A stretch of DNA of 34,410 bases from an uncultured Fretibacterium sp. (lineage in GTDB: Bacteria > Synergistota > Synergistia > Synergistales > Aminobacteriaceae): positions 1 through 34,410 of the forward strand of contig NZ_CALHIQ010000099.1 of NCBI RefSeq assembly GCF_938030725.1. Direction: 5' to 3'. The position numbers and the translations under genes are program-made. The stretch's first letter is position 1. Each line of letters starts with the position of its first letter. Below are positions 1 through 6,971 of the stretch, piece after piece. The notes beneath the pieces are model-generated. The model searched no databases. It was not told the origin of the DNA and saw nothing but the letters and a program-made list of their open reading frames with translations.

Positions 1-907
1 CGATGTGCGCCGGTATCTGTGCCATGGCAAGATAGCTGGCGAACGCCATGGAGAGTCCGATGAGGAAAGACGTGGCGCCGTTGATGAGCGCCGTGCTTTT
101 AAGACAGTCGTAGAGCATTGCCATTGTCAGCTCACGGTAGACGAACCTGCCTATAAAAACGGAGTAGGCCACGGCAACGACGGCAGCCTCCGTCGGGGTA
201 AAGACGCCGCCGTAGATGCCGCCAAGGATAATGACAGGTATCAACAGGGCCCAGAGCGCCTCGCGAAAGGCCTTGACGACAGCGCTGAACTTCGGGCGCT
301 GAGCCATGCTGAGGTAATGCCGTTTACGCGCCGTGAAGTAGCACACGAGCATCAGCGCAATGCCGATGATGATCCCCGGCACGATTCCGGCGATGAACAT
401 GTCGCCAATGGATGCCTTGGCGACGATGCCGTAGATGACGAAAGGGATACTCGGAGGAATGATGACGCCGATGGTCCCTGCCGCAGCGGTGATGGCAGCC
501 GCAAAACCTGCGTCGTACCTGCGCTCCTTCATGGCAGGGATCATAAAGGAGCCGATGGCGGAAACCGTCGCAGGCCCCGACCCGGATATAGCCGCAAAGA
601 ACATGCACGCCAGCACCGTCACCATGGCGAGCCCGCCGACAATCCAACCCACGAGGCTCTCGGCGAGGATGACGAGGCGGCGTGAGATGCCGCCGCTGCA
701 CATCAGTGAGCCCGCAAGGATGAAAAACGGGATGGCCAGAAGGGGGAAGGAATCCAACCCCGTAAACGCCTTCTGCGCGATCATGACCATCGGAATGTCG
801 GACGCAAACAGCATCATAATCCAGGTGGAAAGCCCCAGCGTAATCCCGATGGGGATGCTGAATGCGATGGTGACGATGAGAATGGAGAATATCAGGATGG
901 CCTCCAT
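1..907 (-). CDS. dctM: TRAP transporter large permease, DctM family (partial, C-terminus outside window)
   Basis: This is the large, ion-coupled membrane subunit of a tripartite TRAP carboxylate transporter. I translated it by hand from the ATG at 907. About 302 residues are present of the roughly 430 usual for the family; the 3' end lies beyond the window. The start MEAILIFSIL is followed by many hydrophobic segments. The family motifs FFILAGSLM, ISGSGPATVSAIG and GVIIPPSIPFVIYG are visible, as is FTPTEAAVVAVAY. A GGAGG site lies 8 nt upstream, inside the end of dctQ, and only one base separates the dctQ stop from this ATG, so translation is probably coupled. Known for the family: Na+-driven uptake of C4-dicarboxylates, sialic acid, keto acids or other organic acids handed over by DctP. 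The substrate cannot be read from the sequence. Confidence 0.96.
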   Translation of the reverse strand, partial: MEAILIFSILIVTIAFSIPIGITLGLSTWIMMLFASDIPMVMIAQKAFTGLDSFPLLAIPFFILAGSLMCSGGISRRLVILAESLVGWIVGGLAMVTVLACMFFAAISGSGPATVSAIGSFMIPAMKERRYDAGFAAAITAAAGTIGVIIPPSIPFVIYGIVAKASIGDMFIAGIVPGIIIGIALMLVCYFTARKRHYLSMAQRPKFSAVVKAFREALWALLIPVIILGGIYGGVFTPTEAAVVAVAYSVFIGRFVYRELTMAMLYDCLKSTALINGATSFLIGLSMAFASYLAMAQIPAHI

Positions 908-908
908 G

Positions 909-1460
909 TCATTTGCCTCCATCCAACGGTTCTGTCGCGTCGTCGGGTGTCTTCGGCCCCATCGCCTTGACCTCGCCGTTCTCCGCGTGTTGAAGGCCGC
1001 GTTTATGGAGCTTCCACATTTCGACGACGAGGCGCGTGCACATCAACGCGCACCCTGCCGGGACGGCGGCGTAAGGCCACGTCATGGGGATACGCATAGC
1101 AGCCGAAACCTGCCCTGCGCCATGGATGAAGAGGACGAGTTTTGTGCCGTACCATGTCAAAAAAAAGCTGAAGGCAAACCAGATCAGCAGGACAAGGTAC
1201 TCGAGCCAAACGCGGGATGCTCCCTTGAACAGATCCATAAGCATCTCCACCCGGAAATGGCTTCTTTCGCGCACGGCGTAACTGGCGCCGACCCATGAGA
1301 GCCATAAAAATATGAAGCGAGCCAACTCCTCACTCCACGAGAGGGAGTTTGCAAAGACGTAGCGCATCACAACCTGTACGAAAACGACGAGGGTCATGAT
1401 GGCAAGCGTCCAGACACAGAAGTACTCCTCAAGGTTGTTGAGAAATTTTTTGGGCGTCAT
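909..1460 (-). CDS. dctQ: TRAP transporter small permease, DctQ family
   Basis: This is the small membrane subunit of the TRAP transporter, which joins the large permease in the inner membrane. It has about 183 residues with four hydrophobic helices (roughly 12-35, 50-65, 85-110 and 125-145 from the chosen start). It carries the DctQ hallmark of a helix followed by VVMRYVFANSLSWSEELARF and then WLSWVGASYAVRERSHFRVE. The frame can be extended to a GTG at 1481, but that codon has no good ribosome binding site. The ATG at 1460 has AAGGGG about 12 nt upstream and begins MTPKKFLNN, as is common for DctQ. It sits between dctP and dctM in the canonical P-Q-M order. The C-terminal tail after the last helix is hydrophilic. 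Confidence 0.93.
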   Translation of the reverse strand: MTPKKFLNNLEEYFCVWTLAIMTLVVFVQVVMRYVFANSLSWSEELARFIFLWLSWVGASYAVRERSHFRVEMLMDLFKGASRVWLEYLVLLIWFAFSFFLTWYGTKLVLFIHGAGQVSAAMRIPMTWPYAAVPAGCALMCTRLVVEMWKLHKRGLQHAENGEVKAMGPKTPDDATEPLDGGK

Positions 1461-1498
1461 GAAAGTAACCGTCCCCTTCACCGCAGAATCACCGGAAC

Positions 1499-1552
1499 GA
1501 AAAGGCGCCCCCAGGGGGACGGGGACGCTGACAGAACACGGGGGTAGCGCCT
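1499..1552 (-). promoter_or_regulatory. hairpin between dctP and dctQ (attenuator or mRNA-stabilising stem)
   Basis: On the minus strand, AGGCGC plus CCCC (1552-1547 and 1544-1541) can pair with GGGG plus GCGCCT (1512-1503), with a 2-nt bulge, giving a 10-bp GC-rich stem. It starts on the dctP stop codon and is followed by four Ts (1503-1500). A stem just after a binding-protein gene is a common way to make more binding protein than permease, either by partial termination or by protecting the upstream mRNA. The role here is inferred. Confidence 0.5.
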
Positions 1553-2531
1553 ACTTCTGCACTTGTCTGATGATTTCCATCAGATCCTGCCCCAACTCGT
1601 CCGCGAACTGCGGATAGACCTCCGCCGTCGCCTCTACAAAGGGTTTTTTCTCTTCGGCCGTCAACGCGTTGGCGCTCATGCCGGCCTCCGTGACCTTTCT
1701 CTTGAAGGATTCCTCCTCCTCGGCCATCGCCTTTCGCTGCGCTTCCGTCGCATCTTTTGCGGCTTTCAACACCAAATCCCGCAGAGCCTCCGGCAGCCCG
1801 TCAACAAATGCTTTGTTGGCGATCAACACCTCAAAGGAAAAGACGTGCCCCGTCTCGGAAACGTACTTCTGGACCTCGTAAAACTTCCCGTCGTCGATCA
1901 TCGCATAAGGATTTTCCTGTGCATCCACAGTGCCCTGCTGTAAGGCCGTATAGAGCTCTCCCCAGCTCATGGGCGTGGGGTTCGCGCCGAGCGCCTTGAA
2001 AAACGCGATGTGCATCGGGTTCTCCATCGTGCGGATTTTCAAGCCCTTCATGTCATCCGGCGTGCGGATGGGCTTACGGCTGTTGGTGACGTGACGAAAG
2101 CCGTTCTCCTGGTAGCCCAGGATCAAGATGCCCTTTTCCGCCGTCAACGCGTTCAACTTCTCGCCAAGCACGCCGTCTACCGCGGCAAATGCGGCCTCGC
2201 GCGTCGTAAAGAGGTATGGCAGGTCAAGCGCCTGAATGCGCTTTTCAAAGCCGGCCAGGACGGAAGAGGAGGGGATGGCCATTTGAATGGCGCCAAGCTG
2301 CACGCCCTCGCACAGCTCGCGGTCCCCGCCCAACTGGCCGTTAGGATAGAGTTCCACCTTAATTTTTCCCTCGGAGCCTTCCTCGATCTGCTTTGCGAAG
2401 ACCTCCTTCATCACCGTCATCGTCGGATGGGATTCAGAACCGATGTACCCCAGCTTGATCGTATAATCTGCTGCCCGGACCCCAGAGGCAGTGATCAACA
2501 CAAGGAGCGCTGCACCAAGAAATTTTTTCAT
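1551..2531 (-). CDS. dctP: TRAP transporter substrate-binding protein, DctP family
   Basis: This is the periplasmic substrate-binding subunit of the TRAP transporter, 326 residues. A signal peptide is clear (MKKFLGAALLVLITASGVRA, cleavage near residue 20). Family features follow: IKLGYIGSESHP at the N-terminus, VELYPNGQLGGDRELCEGVQ (about 60-80), and the central KGLKIRTMENPMHIAFFKALG with the Arg that usually binds the substrate carboxylate (near 163). The stretch PTPMSWGELYTALQQGTVDA (about 180-200) is the usual DctP signature. GGAGGA sits 7 nt before the ATG. It lies downstream of the LarA-like gene and upstream of dctQM, so this operon probably imports a small organic acid. A 110-nt gap to the upstream gene contains no clear promoter. 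Confidence 0.96.
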   Translation of the reverse strand: MKKFLGAALLVLITASGVRAADYTIKLGYIGSESHPTMTVMKEVFAKQIEEGSEGKIKVELYPNGQLGGDRELCEGVQLGAIQMAIPSSSVLAGFEKRIQALDLPYLFTTREAAFAAVDGVLGEKLNALTAEKGILILGYQENGFRHVTNSRKPIRTPDDMKGLKIRTMENPMHIAFFKALGANPTPMSWGELYTALQQGTVDAQENPYAMIDDGKFYEVQKYVSETGHVFSFEVLIANKAFVDGLPEALRDLVLKAAKDATEAQRKAMAEEEESFKRKVTEAGMSANALTAEEKKPFVEATAEVYPQFADELGQDLMEIIRQVQK

Positions 2532-2640
2532 CGCATTTTCCTCCAGTTATAAAGGCGTTTTTAAGAAGCGAAATTGATTTTTTGTTGACGCCGAAGGATC
2601 ATCAGAACGCTTATGACCCTTGCGCAATGTTTTTGTGAAA

Positions 2641-3873
2641 CTAAGGAAGGCGCTCCAGCTTTTCGTTCCCCTCCACGCAGGGGAGAAGCGCTTCCGACAC
2701 CTCGATGGTTCCCAAGTTTAACGTGTTTTTAATCTTCACGATTTTGAGGTTTGCTCGGTCCACCCCCCTTGCAAGCTGAAGGGCAAAGCGCACGGCTTCT
2801 TCTTCAGATTCTGCTGTGATTGGTATTTTGACGTCCTCAGGCGCCTTGACGGCCAGTGCGTTGGCGTACATGGACGGAAGATCCAATTTATCAAGGACGC
2901 GGCGTGTGATCACGTCAAAGAGCCCAACGCCGATGGCGTTGCCGTGGGATGGGGCTGTGACATCCAGAAGGACCATACGCTTAATTTGCGGCACGGGGAG
3001 CACGAACTTCTTTAGGATAGAGCTGCGGCCCAGGACGTTGGGGTCGAATCCGGCGCCGGATATGTCCTTGCCGATCTCCTCGACGACCAACACGTCGATG
3101 TCGGGGATCATCAACGCGGGCATGAGCCCCTTCGCCGTTTGCAGAAGCTCCTTCTCTCGTTCGACGATGTCCTCCGCAGGCACAGCCTCGATCATTGCCG
3201 TCTCGTCGTATGCGTTCTCAAGGATCGCGACGCCGAACCCAACCGATGCACGAGCCATGACGATGCGCGCTGCCTCGACTAAGGTTTCCGCAAAACCCTC
3301 GAAGCTTGCTTCGTGTAAAGCCGAGCATCCCACGTGGTTGCCAAGCCCTATCGTCAGCATCTTGCAAAGGCCGCTCTGGATGTCGCCGACGAAATCCGTG
3401 TGCAGTTTGACGCGGTTGATGGGCACGATGAGGTCTGCCTCGAGCGCCGCTGAATCGATCCACACCTCCAGCCCGCTTTTCGTCTTCCCGACGCGGGTTG
3501 CATCTGGAGCCGTGATGACGGGAACGTCCATAGCGTTCTCCGTGATGCCATAAGAATTCAGGATCTGAAGCTGGCCCTCCTGAGTTCCCCCTCCGTGGCT
3601 TCCCATGGCGGAGACGATAAAGGGGTTGCCGCCCCGACGCTGGATCTGTACCAACACCTCCTTCACAATCCGCGCAAGGTCTTTGATGCCGCGGCTCCCC
3701 ACCGCTACGGCCACCTTTGCGCCCGGCTTAATCCTGTCCGCGATACGGGCTTTTTCAAACTCGCACTTGATTTGAGCCTCGAGGTCGTCAAGCCTCGGCC
3801 TTGAAAAGCGCTGCCGGACACGGTGCATCCTGGGAAGAGGATAATGATGGGATTCACCAAGCAGTACGGGCAT
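2641..3873 (-). CDS. LarA-like (DUF2088) protein, putative nickel-pincer 2-hydroxyacid racemase homologue
   Basis: A 410-residue protein of the LarA-like (DUF2088/Lar_N) group. LarA is lactate racemase, which uses a nickel-pincer nucleotide attached to a Lys. Here the N-terminal half shows AVAVGSRGIKDLARIV (55-70), AMGSHGGGT (89-97, His93), NRVKLHTDF (153-161, His158) and SGLCKMLTIGLGNH (167-180, Lys171 and His180), followed by His187. These positions can plausibly match the LarA cofactor Lys and its His residues, but I have not aligned them formally. No larB, larC or larE cofactor genes are in the window. It is the first gene of the operon with dctPQM, so it may racemise or epimerise the hydroxy acid the transporter brings in. 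Substrate unknown. The start ATG has GGAG very close upstream (about 3 nt). Confidence 0.8.
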   Translation of the reverse strand: MPVLLGESHHYPLPRMHRVRQRFSRPRLDDLEAQIKCEFEKARIADRIKPGAKVAVAVGSRGIKDLARIVKEVLVQIQRRGGNPFIVSAMGSHGGGTQEGQLQILNSYGITENAMDVPVITAPDATRVGKTKSGLEVWIDSAALEADLIVPINRVKLHTDFVGDIQSGLCKMLTIGLGNHVGCSALHEASFEGFAETLVEAARIVMARASVGFGVAILENAYDETAMIEAVPAEDIVEREKELLQTAKGLMPALMIPDIDVLVVEEIGKDISGAGFDPNVLGRSSILKKFVLPVPQIKRMVLLDVTAPSHGNAIGVGLFDVITRRVLDKLDLPSMYANALAVKAPEDVKIPITAESEEEAVRFALQLARGVDRANLKIVKIKNTLNLGTIEVSEALLPCVEGNEKLERLP

Positions 3874-4036
3874 TTTCTCCGAGTCCTTTTCTCGCGTTAC
3901 CGCGCAGTGTGGGAGCGCTATCGTTCCTTCGCCTTAAGGTCCTTGTGTCCGAGGACGGGCTCCGACGCATCCAGGGCGCTGATGTGGGATTCGTGGGGGC
4001 AGGCACGCAGAGCATCTCCATCGCTTCCCTATTCAA
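3854..4036 (-). CDS. possible small leader ORF upstream of the LarA-like gene
   Basis: A 60-codon frame begins with TTG at 4036, preceded by GGAGG 10 nt upstream, and ends inside the start of the LarA-like gene, 15 nt past its ATG. The peptide (MNREAMEMLCVPAP..., ending ENARTAW) resembles nothing I recognise, and its second half is Arg/Ser-rich like a chance frame in GC-rich DNA. It lies in the leader RNA of the operon, so it could be a translated leader coupled to the downstream gene, or only a chance frame behind a chance ribosome binding site. Confidence 0.2.
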   Translation of the reverse strand: MNREAMEMLCVPAPTNPTSAPWMRRSPSSDTRTLRRRNDSAPTLRGNARKGLGENARTAW

Positions 4037-4077
4037 TCAGCAGCACCCTCCTTCGTTAGAAAATCCGTCAAAGCCAA

Positions 4078-4099
4078 AATGCTTTTGCCTTTTAGCATT
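4078..4099. promoter_or_regulatory. inverted repeat at the predicted transcription start (operator candidate)
   Basis: AATGCT (4078-4083) and AGCATT (4094-4099) form a perfect 6-bp inverted repeat with a 10-nt spacer. It covers the predicted start of transcription (about 4098) of the LarA-like/TRAP operon. A repressor bound here would block initiation. The regulator is not in the window; the role is inferred from position only. Confidence 0.35.
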
Positions 4100-4104
4100 G
4101 CGTT

Positions 4105-4133
4105 AGTTTAGTTAATAACATTCAATTTGTCAA
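4105..4133 (-). promoter_or_regulatory. sigma-70-type promoter of the LarA-like/TRAP operon
   Basis: On the minus strand TTGACA (4133-4128) and TAAACT (4110-4105) are separated by exactly 17 nt in a local AT-rich patch. The -35 box is perfect and the -10 box matches 4 of 6. It predicts transcription from about 4098 and a leader of about 225 nt before the ATG at 3873. The leader (3874-4098) holds no RNA family I recognise, apart from the small frame described separately. Confidence 0.7.
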
Positions 4134-4143
4134 GCCATGGGAC

Positions 4144-4179
4144 AATATCACCCCCAAGGTAGGCCTTGGGGGCGATATT
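4144..4179. repeat. 36-bp near-perfect inverted repeat upstream of the TRAP operon promoter
   Basis: AATATC-A-CCCCCAAGG (4144-4159) mirrors CCTTGGGGG-C-GATATT (4164-4179) around a TAGG loop, giving 15 pairs with one mismatch. It lies between the convergently used 3' side of rlmN (stop at 4335) and the -35 box at 4133, centred about 63 nt upstream of the predicted start. It has no T-run on either strand, so it is a poor intrinsic terminator. It may be a regulator binding site or a terminator-like stem for rlmN. The rest of 4180-4334 shows nothing I can identify. Confidence 0.6.
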
Positions 4180-4334
4180 TGGGACTGGAGCAGGAACGAA
4201 TGGTATTGTCACAAAAAGAGGTCAAGTATATCAAGGGCGCGGCTCTGCTGATCTGAGTAGATAACCAACCAGAAGGCTGTGGTCCCTGGCCCCCTCTCCT
4301 TGGCGACGTGGCGTGAAGAGCGGTGGCCAGCCCC

Positions 4335-5417
4335 CTAAGCCTTGACGGCCGCAAGCTGACCGCAGGCGGCCATGATGTCCGCACCGCGTTCCTTCCGGAC
4401 CTCGAACTCGATGTGCAGCTCGGACAACGCGGCGCAGAACGCCTTGACGCGCCCTTCCGGCGATCGGCGAAGGGCCGGCCGCATGGGGATGGGGTTGTAG
4501 GGGATCAGGTTGATGTAGGGGTCCAGGCCGTCCAACAGCGCCGCCATCTCGTAGGCCATCTGAGGGGCGTCGTTGACGCCGTCGATCATCGCGTACTCGA
4601 TCGTGATGCGCTCCCCCGTGCGGCGGCGGTAGAGGTGTAGCGCCTCCACCAGGCGGCTCAGGGGGTACTTTCGGTTGATGGGCATGAGACGGGACCGCAG
4701 CTCGTCGTTCGGCGCGTGCAGGGAGAGCGAGAGCCTCAGTGGGATATCGAAGTCCGCCAGGTCCTCGATGCCGGGCACGATGCCGGAGGTGGAGATCGTG
4801 ATGTGTCGGGCTCCCAGGTTCCTCATCTTCGGGTGGTTGAGGGCGCGGATGCTCTCGAAGACGTTCCGCTCGTTCAGCAGGGGCTCCCCCATCCCCATGA
4901 AGACGACGTTGTTGATCCCCGGCCCCAACCCCGCGTCCAGGACGCGCCGCTCCATCATAAGAAACTGCCCCACGATCTCTCCGGGCGTCAGGTTCCTCGC
5001 GAAGCCCAGCGTCCCCGTTGCGCAGAAGGTGCAGGCGAGGGGGCACCCGACCTGGCTTGAGATGCAGGCCGTCCTGTGCCCCCCGTGATCCAGCAGCACG
5101 GACTCGACGCGCGCTCCGTCCGCCATCTGCCACAGGTACTTCCGCGTGCCGTCCCGTGATCGCCGGTCCTGAATCAGGATGGGCAGGGTCATCAGGACCG
5201 TGCCGCACAACCGCTCCCGCAGGGATTTCGAGAGGCTGCTCATCTCGTGATAATCAAAGACCTTGTGAGCGTAGATCCACTGGCAGATTTGATCCGCCCG
5301 AAAGCGCGGCTCGCCCAGCCCCTCCATCACCCTCCGCCAAGCGTCGCAGTCCAGGGAGAGGGCGTCATCCTCCGCCGTCAGTAAATTATCCGCAGGGCTC
5401 TCCGGGTTCTTCTTCAT
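4335..5417 (-). CDS. rlmN: 23S rRNA (adenine2503-C2) / tRNA methyltransferase RlmN
   Basis: A radical-SAM enzyme that puts a C2 methyl group on A2503 of 23S rRNA and on A37 of some tRNAs. The protein has 360 residues, normal for the family. The iron-sulfur motif CPLACTFC gives Cys125, Cys129 and Cys132. The C-terminal Cys352 in MAACGQLA corresponds to the methyl-carrying Cys of E. coli RlmN. Further signatures are FMGMGEPLLN, HITISTSGIVPGI and LSLHAPNDELR. The N-terminal HhH-like accessory part (FRADQICQWIY) is present. The ATG has GAGGA 7 nt upstream. It is transcribed alone on the minus strand, divergent from the histidine kinase gene. Confidence 0.97.
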   Translation of the reverse strand: MKKNPESPADNLLTAEDDALSLDCDAWRRVMEGLGEPRFRADQICQWIYAHKVFDYHEMSSLSKSLRERLCGTVLMTLPILIQDRRSRDGTRKYLWQMADGARVESVLLDHGGHRTACISSQVGCPLACTFCATGTLGFARNLTPGEIVGQFLMMERRVLDAGLGPGINNVVFMGMGEPLLNERNVFESIRALNHPKMRNLGARHITISTSGIVPGIEDLADFDIPLRLSLSLHAPNDELRSRLMPINRKYPLSRLVEALHLYRRRTGERITIEYAMIDGVNDAPQMAYEMAALLDGLDPYINLIPYNPIPMRPALRRSPEGRVKAFCAALSELHIEFEVRKERGADIMAACGQLAAVKA

Positions 5418-5503
5418 GATGTGTCCTCACGCCGCTCCTTTGCAAAAAAATTTTCTCAAAGCGTTGTCTTAAAAGTCGCTCTAACGCATCCGTTATCATC
5501 TAT

Positions 5504-5509
5504 TATAAT
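5504..5509 (+). promoter_or_regulatory. candidate -10 box of the histidine kinase gene
   Basis: A perfect TATAAT stands in the AT-rich stretch between rlmN and the kinase gene. No good -35 box is found 16-18 nt upstream, so the strength is doubtful. Because the region is divergent, the same patch could also serve rlmN. Confidence 0.35.
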
Positions 5510-5535
5510 AAATGACGACAAAGTCCCGGACGCCC

Positions 5536-5555
5536 CGCGGGGACTCGTCCCCGCG
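5536..5555 (+). promoter_or_regulatory. GC-rich hairpin in the kinase gene leader
   Basis: CGCGGGGA (5536-5543) and TCCCCGCG (5548-5555) form a perfect 8-bp stem with loop CTCG. It lies about 27 nt after the -10 box and about 45 nt before the chosen ATG at 5601. No T-run follows, so it is not a normal terminator. It may affect RNA stability or be an operator. Confidence 0.35.
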
Positions 5556-5600
5556 CGAACGTCCGCCAATTTACCCGGGCAGACCAGAGGAGGCCATACC

Positions 5601-6971
5601 ATGCCGACGCCATTTGAGGAAAACGGGCTTCAGACTCCGCCACAGCGCGGGACCACGCTTCACATCATATCCCGACTCTGCTCTTTGGCTGCCATATTCC
5701 TGGCGGCGCTTCTCGTCGTCTACTACGGTAACGCCCTTCTGTCGGAGCTCTACGAACGCCTCATCAACAGGCAGGACAACGTCACGACGCTCTCCTTTGC
5801 CCTCTCCAAGGTTTTGATCCGAGGGCTGCAGAACATGCTGGTCGTCGTCGCCTGGCAGGCCGTCGCCCGAAAGCTCTCGCACCGCACCACGCATTTTGCG
5901 GACGCGGTCAACATCGTGGTCCCTCCCGTAGCCTTCATGGCAACCGCGTGGCTCCTGCCGTGCCTCTCCCCGGACCTGGCGCTCTCCTTTTCCGTGCACC
6001 CCGTCCTGGCCTTTCTCCTGCTGTGCCTGTTCCACGCCCTTACCCTGCGCGTGGAGAACGTGCTGGACCGGAGCCTGGCCCTCATCCTCTGGCTCTTCGC
6101 CTCCCACAGCCTGGAGATGATCATGGGGGTGCCCTTCCCTCAGTCCGCCCTGCCGGAGGCCGACGCAGCCTTCGTCAGCATGACGGGCTTTACGCTCTTC
6201 TTCTGCTTCCTGGCCGGCGCCATGTCCTCCTCCTGGCTGCTGGTCAAGTACTCCATCCGACTGAGCGTCCTGAAGAACTCCTGGATCGGCGCGGAGCTGA
6301 AGCGTGGCGAAACGAGCGTCAGCGGGATCAACATGCTGGACGTCAACAACCTCGTACACGACATGAAGAACGTCATCGCCGTTATCAAGGGCACGGCGAG
6401 GATGATGGACAAAAAGGAGCCCTCCGAGAGGACGCAATTGCTTCTGAAGGCCGCGGACTACATGGGGACCATGACCCAGGAACTCCTGTCGGGGGACGAG
6501 AAACACGACCTCGCCATGAGCGAACTCTTCCGCACGATCGAGCGCCACAGCAGCGCCTTCCCCTGGAGGGACGAGGTTTCGATGCACGTCGCACCGGAGG
6601 CCGAGGAGGCGCACATCATGGCGAACAAGCTGCGTCTTATCCGGGCTGTCTTCAACATCCTGGACAACGCCTGGCGCGGCAACACGCTGGTGGGCGCCCA
6701 CGGCATCCTGCTGCAGGCGCGGCTGGACGCCAACGGACGCATGGCGGAGGTTGAGATCGTCGACAACGGCCCCGGCTACAGTGGAACTCAGGTGGCGGGA
6801 CGGTCCGGCTGGGGCTCCACGGGGTTGGGGCTGGCCTTCACGCGGCGGGTGATCTCGCTGCACGGGGGCTCCCTGGCGATCACCAGCCGAAAGGACCAAA
6901 AGCGCGGAGCCAGGGTGGTTATTTACCTCCCGATCCTTCAGAGCCCGCAGCCTTCGACGCCCGGCGCCTGA
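5601..6971 (+). CDS. membrane sensor histidine kinase (orphan)
   Basis: A 456-residue sensor kinase of the inner membrane. The N-terminal half (about 20-220) holds about six hydrophobic segments and no recognisable extracytoplasmic sensor domain. The H-box is LVHDMKN with His253 as the likely phosphorylated residue. The ATP-binding domain has the N-box NILDNAWRGN (Asn356), the G1 box DNGPG (388-392) and the G2 box GWGSTGLGLA (403-412). The frame is open further upstream to 5421, but the ATG at 5601 has GGAGG 7 nt upstream and starts MPTPFEENG, so I chose it. No response regulator gene is adjacent, so the partner lies elsewhere. Its 3' end overlaps the convergent DedA gene by 53 bp. Signal unknown. 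Confidence 0.9.
   Translation: MPTPFEENGLQTPPQRGTTLHIISRLCSLAAIFLAALLVVYYGNALLSELYERLINRQDNVTTLSFALSKVLIRGLQNMLVVVAWQAVARKLSHRTTHFADAVNIVVPPVAFMATAWLLPCLSPDLALSFSVHPVLAFLLLCLFHALTLRVENVLDRSLALILWLFASHSLEMIMGVPFPQSALPEADAAFVSMTGFTLFFCFLAGAMSSSWLLVKYSIRLSVLKNSWIGAELKRGETSVSGINMLDVNNLVHDMKNVIAVIKGTARMMDKKEPSERTQLLLKAADYMGTMTQELLSGDEKHDLAMSELFRTIERHSSAFPWRDEVSMHVAPEAEEAHIMANKLRLIRAVFNILDNAWRGNTLVGAHGILLQARLDANGRMAEVEIVDNGPGYSGTQVAGRSGWGSTGLGLAFTRRVISLHGGSLAITSRKDQKRGARVVIYLPILQSPQPSTPGA

Noticed and set aside
5421..5600. 60-codon N-terminal extension of the histidine kinase
   Set aside because: It has no ribosome binding site and covers the promoter-like TATAAT; the ATG at 5601 has a good GGAGG.
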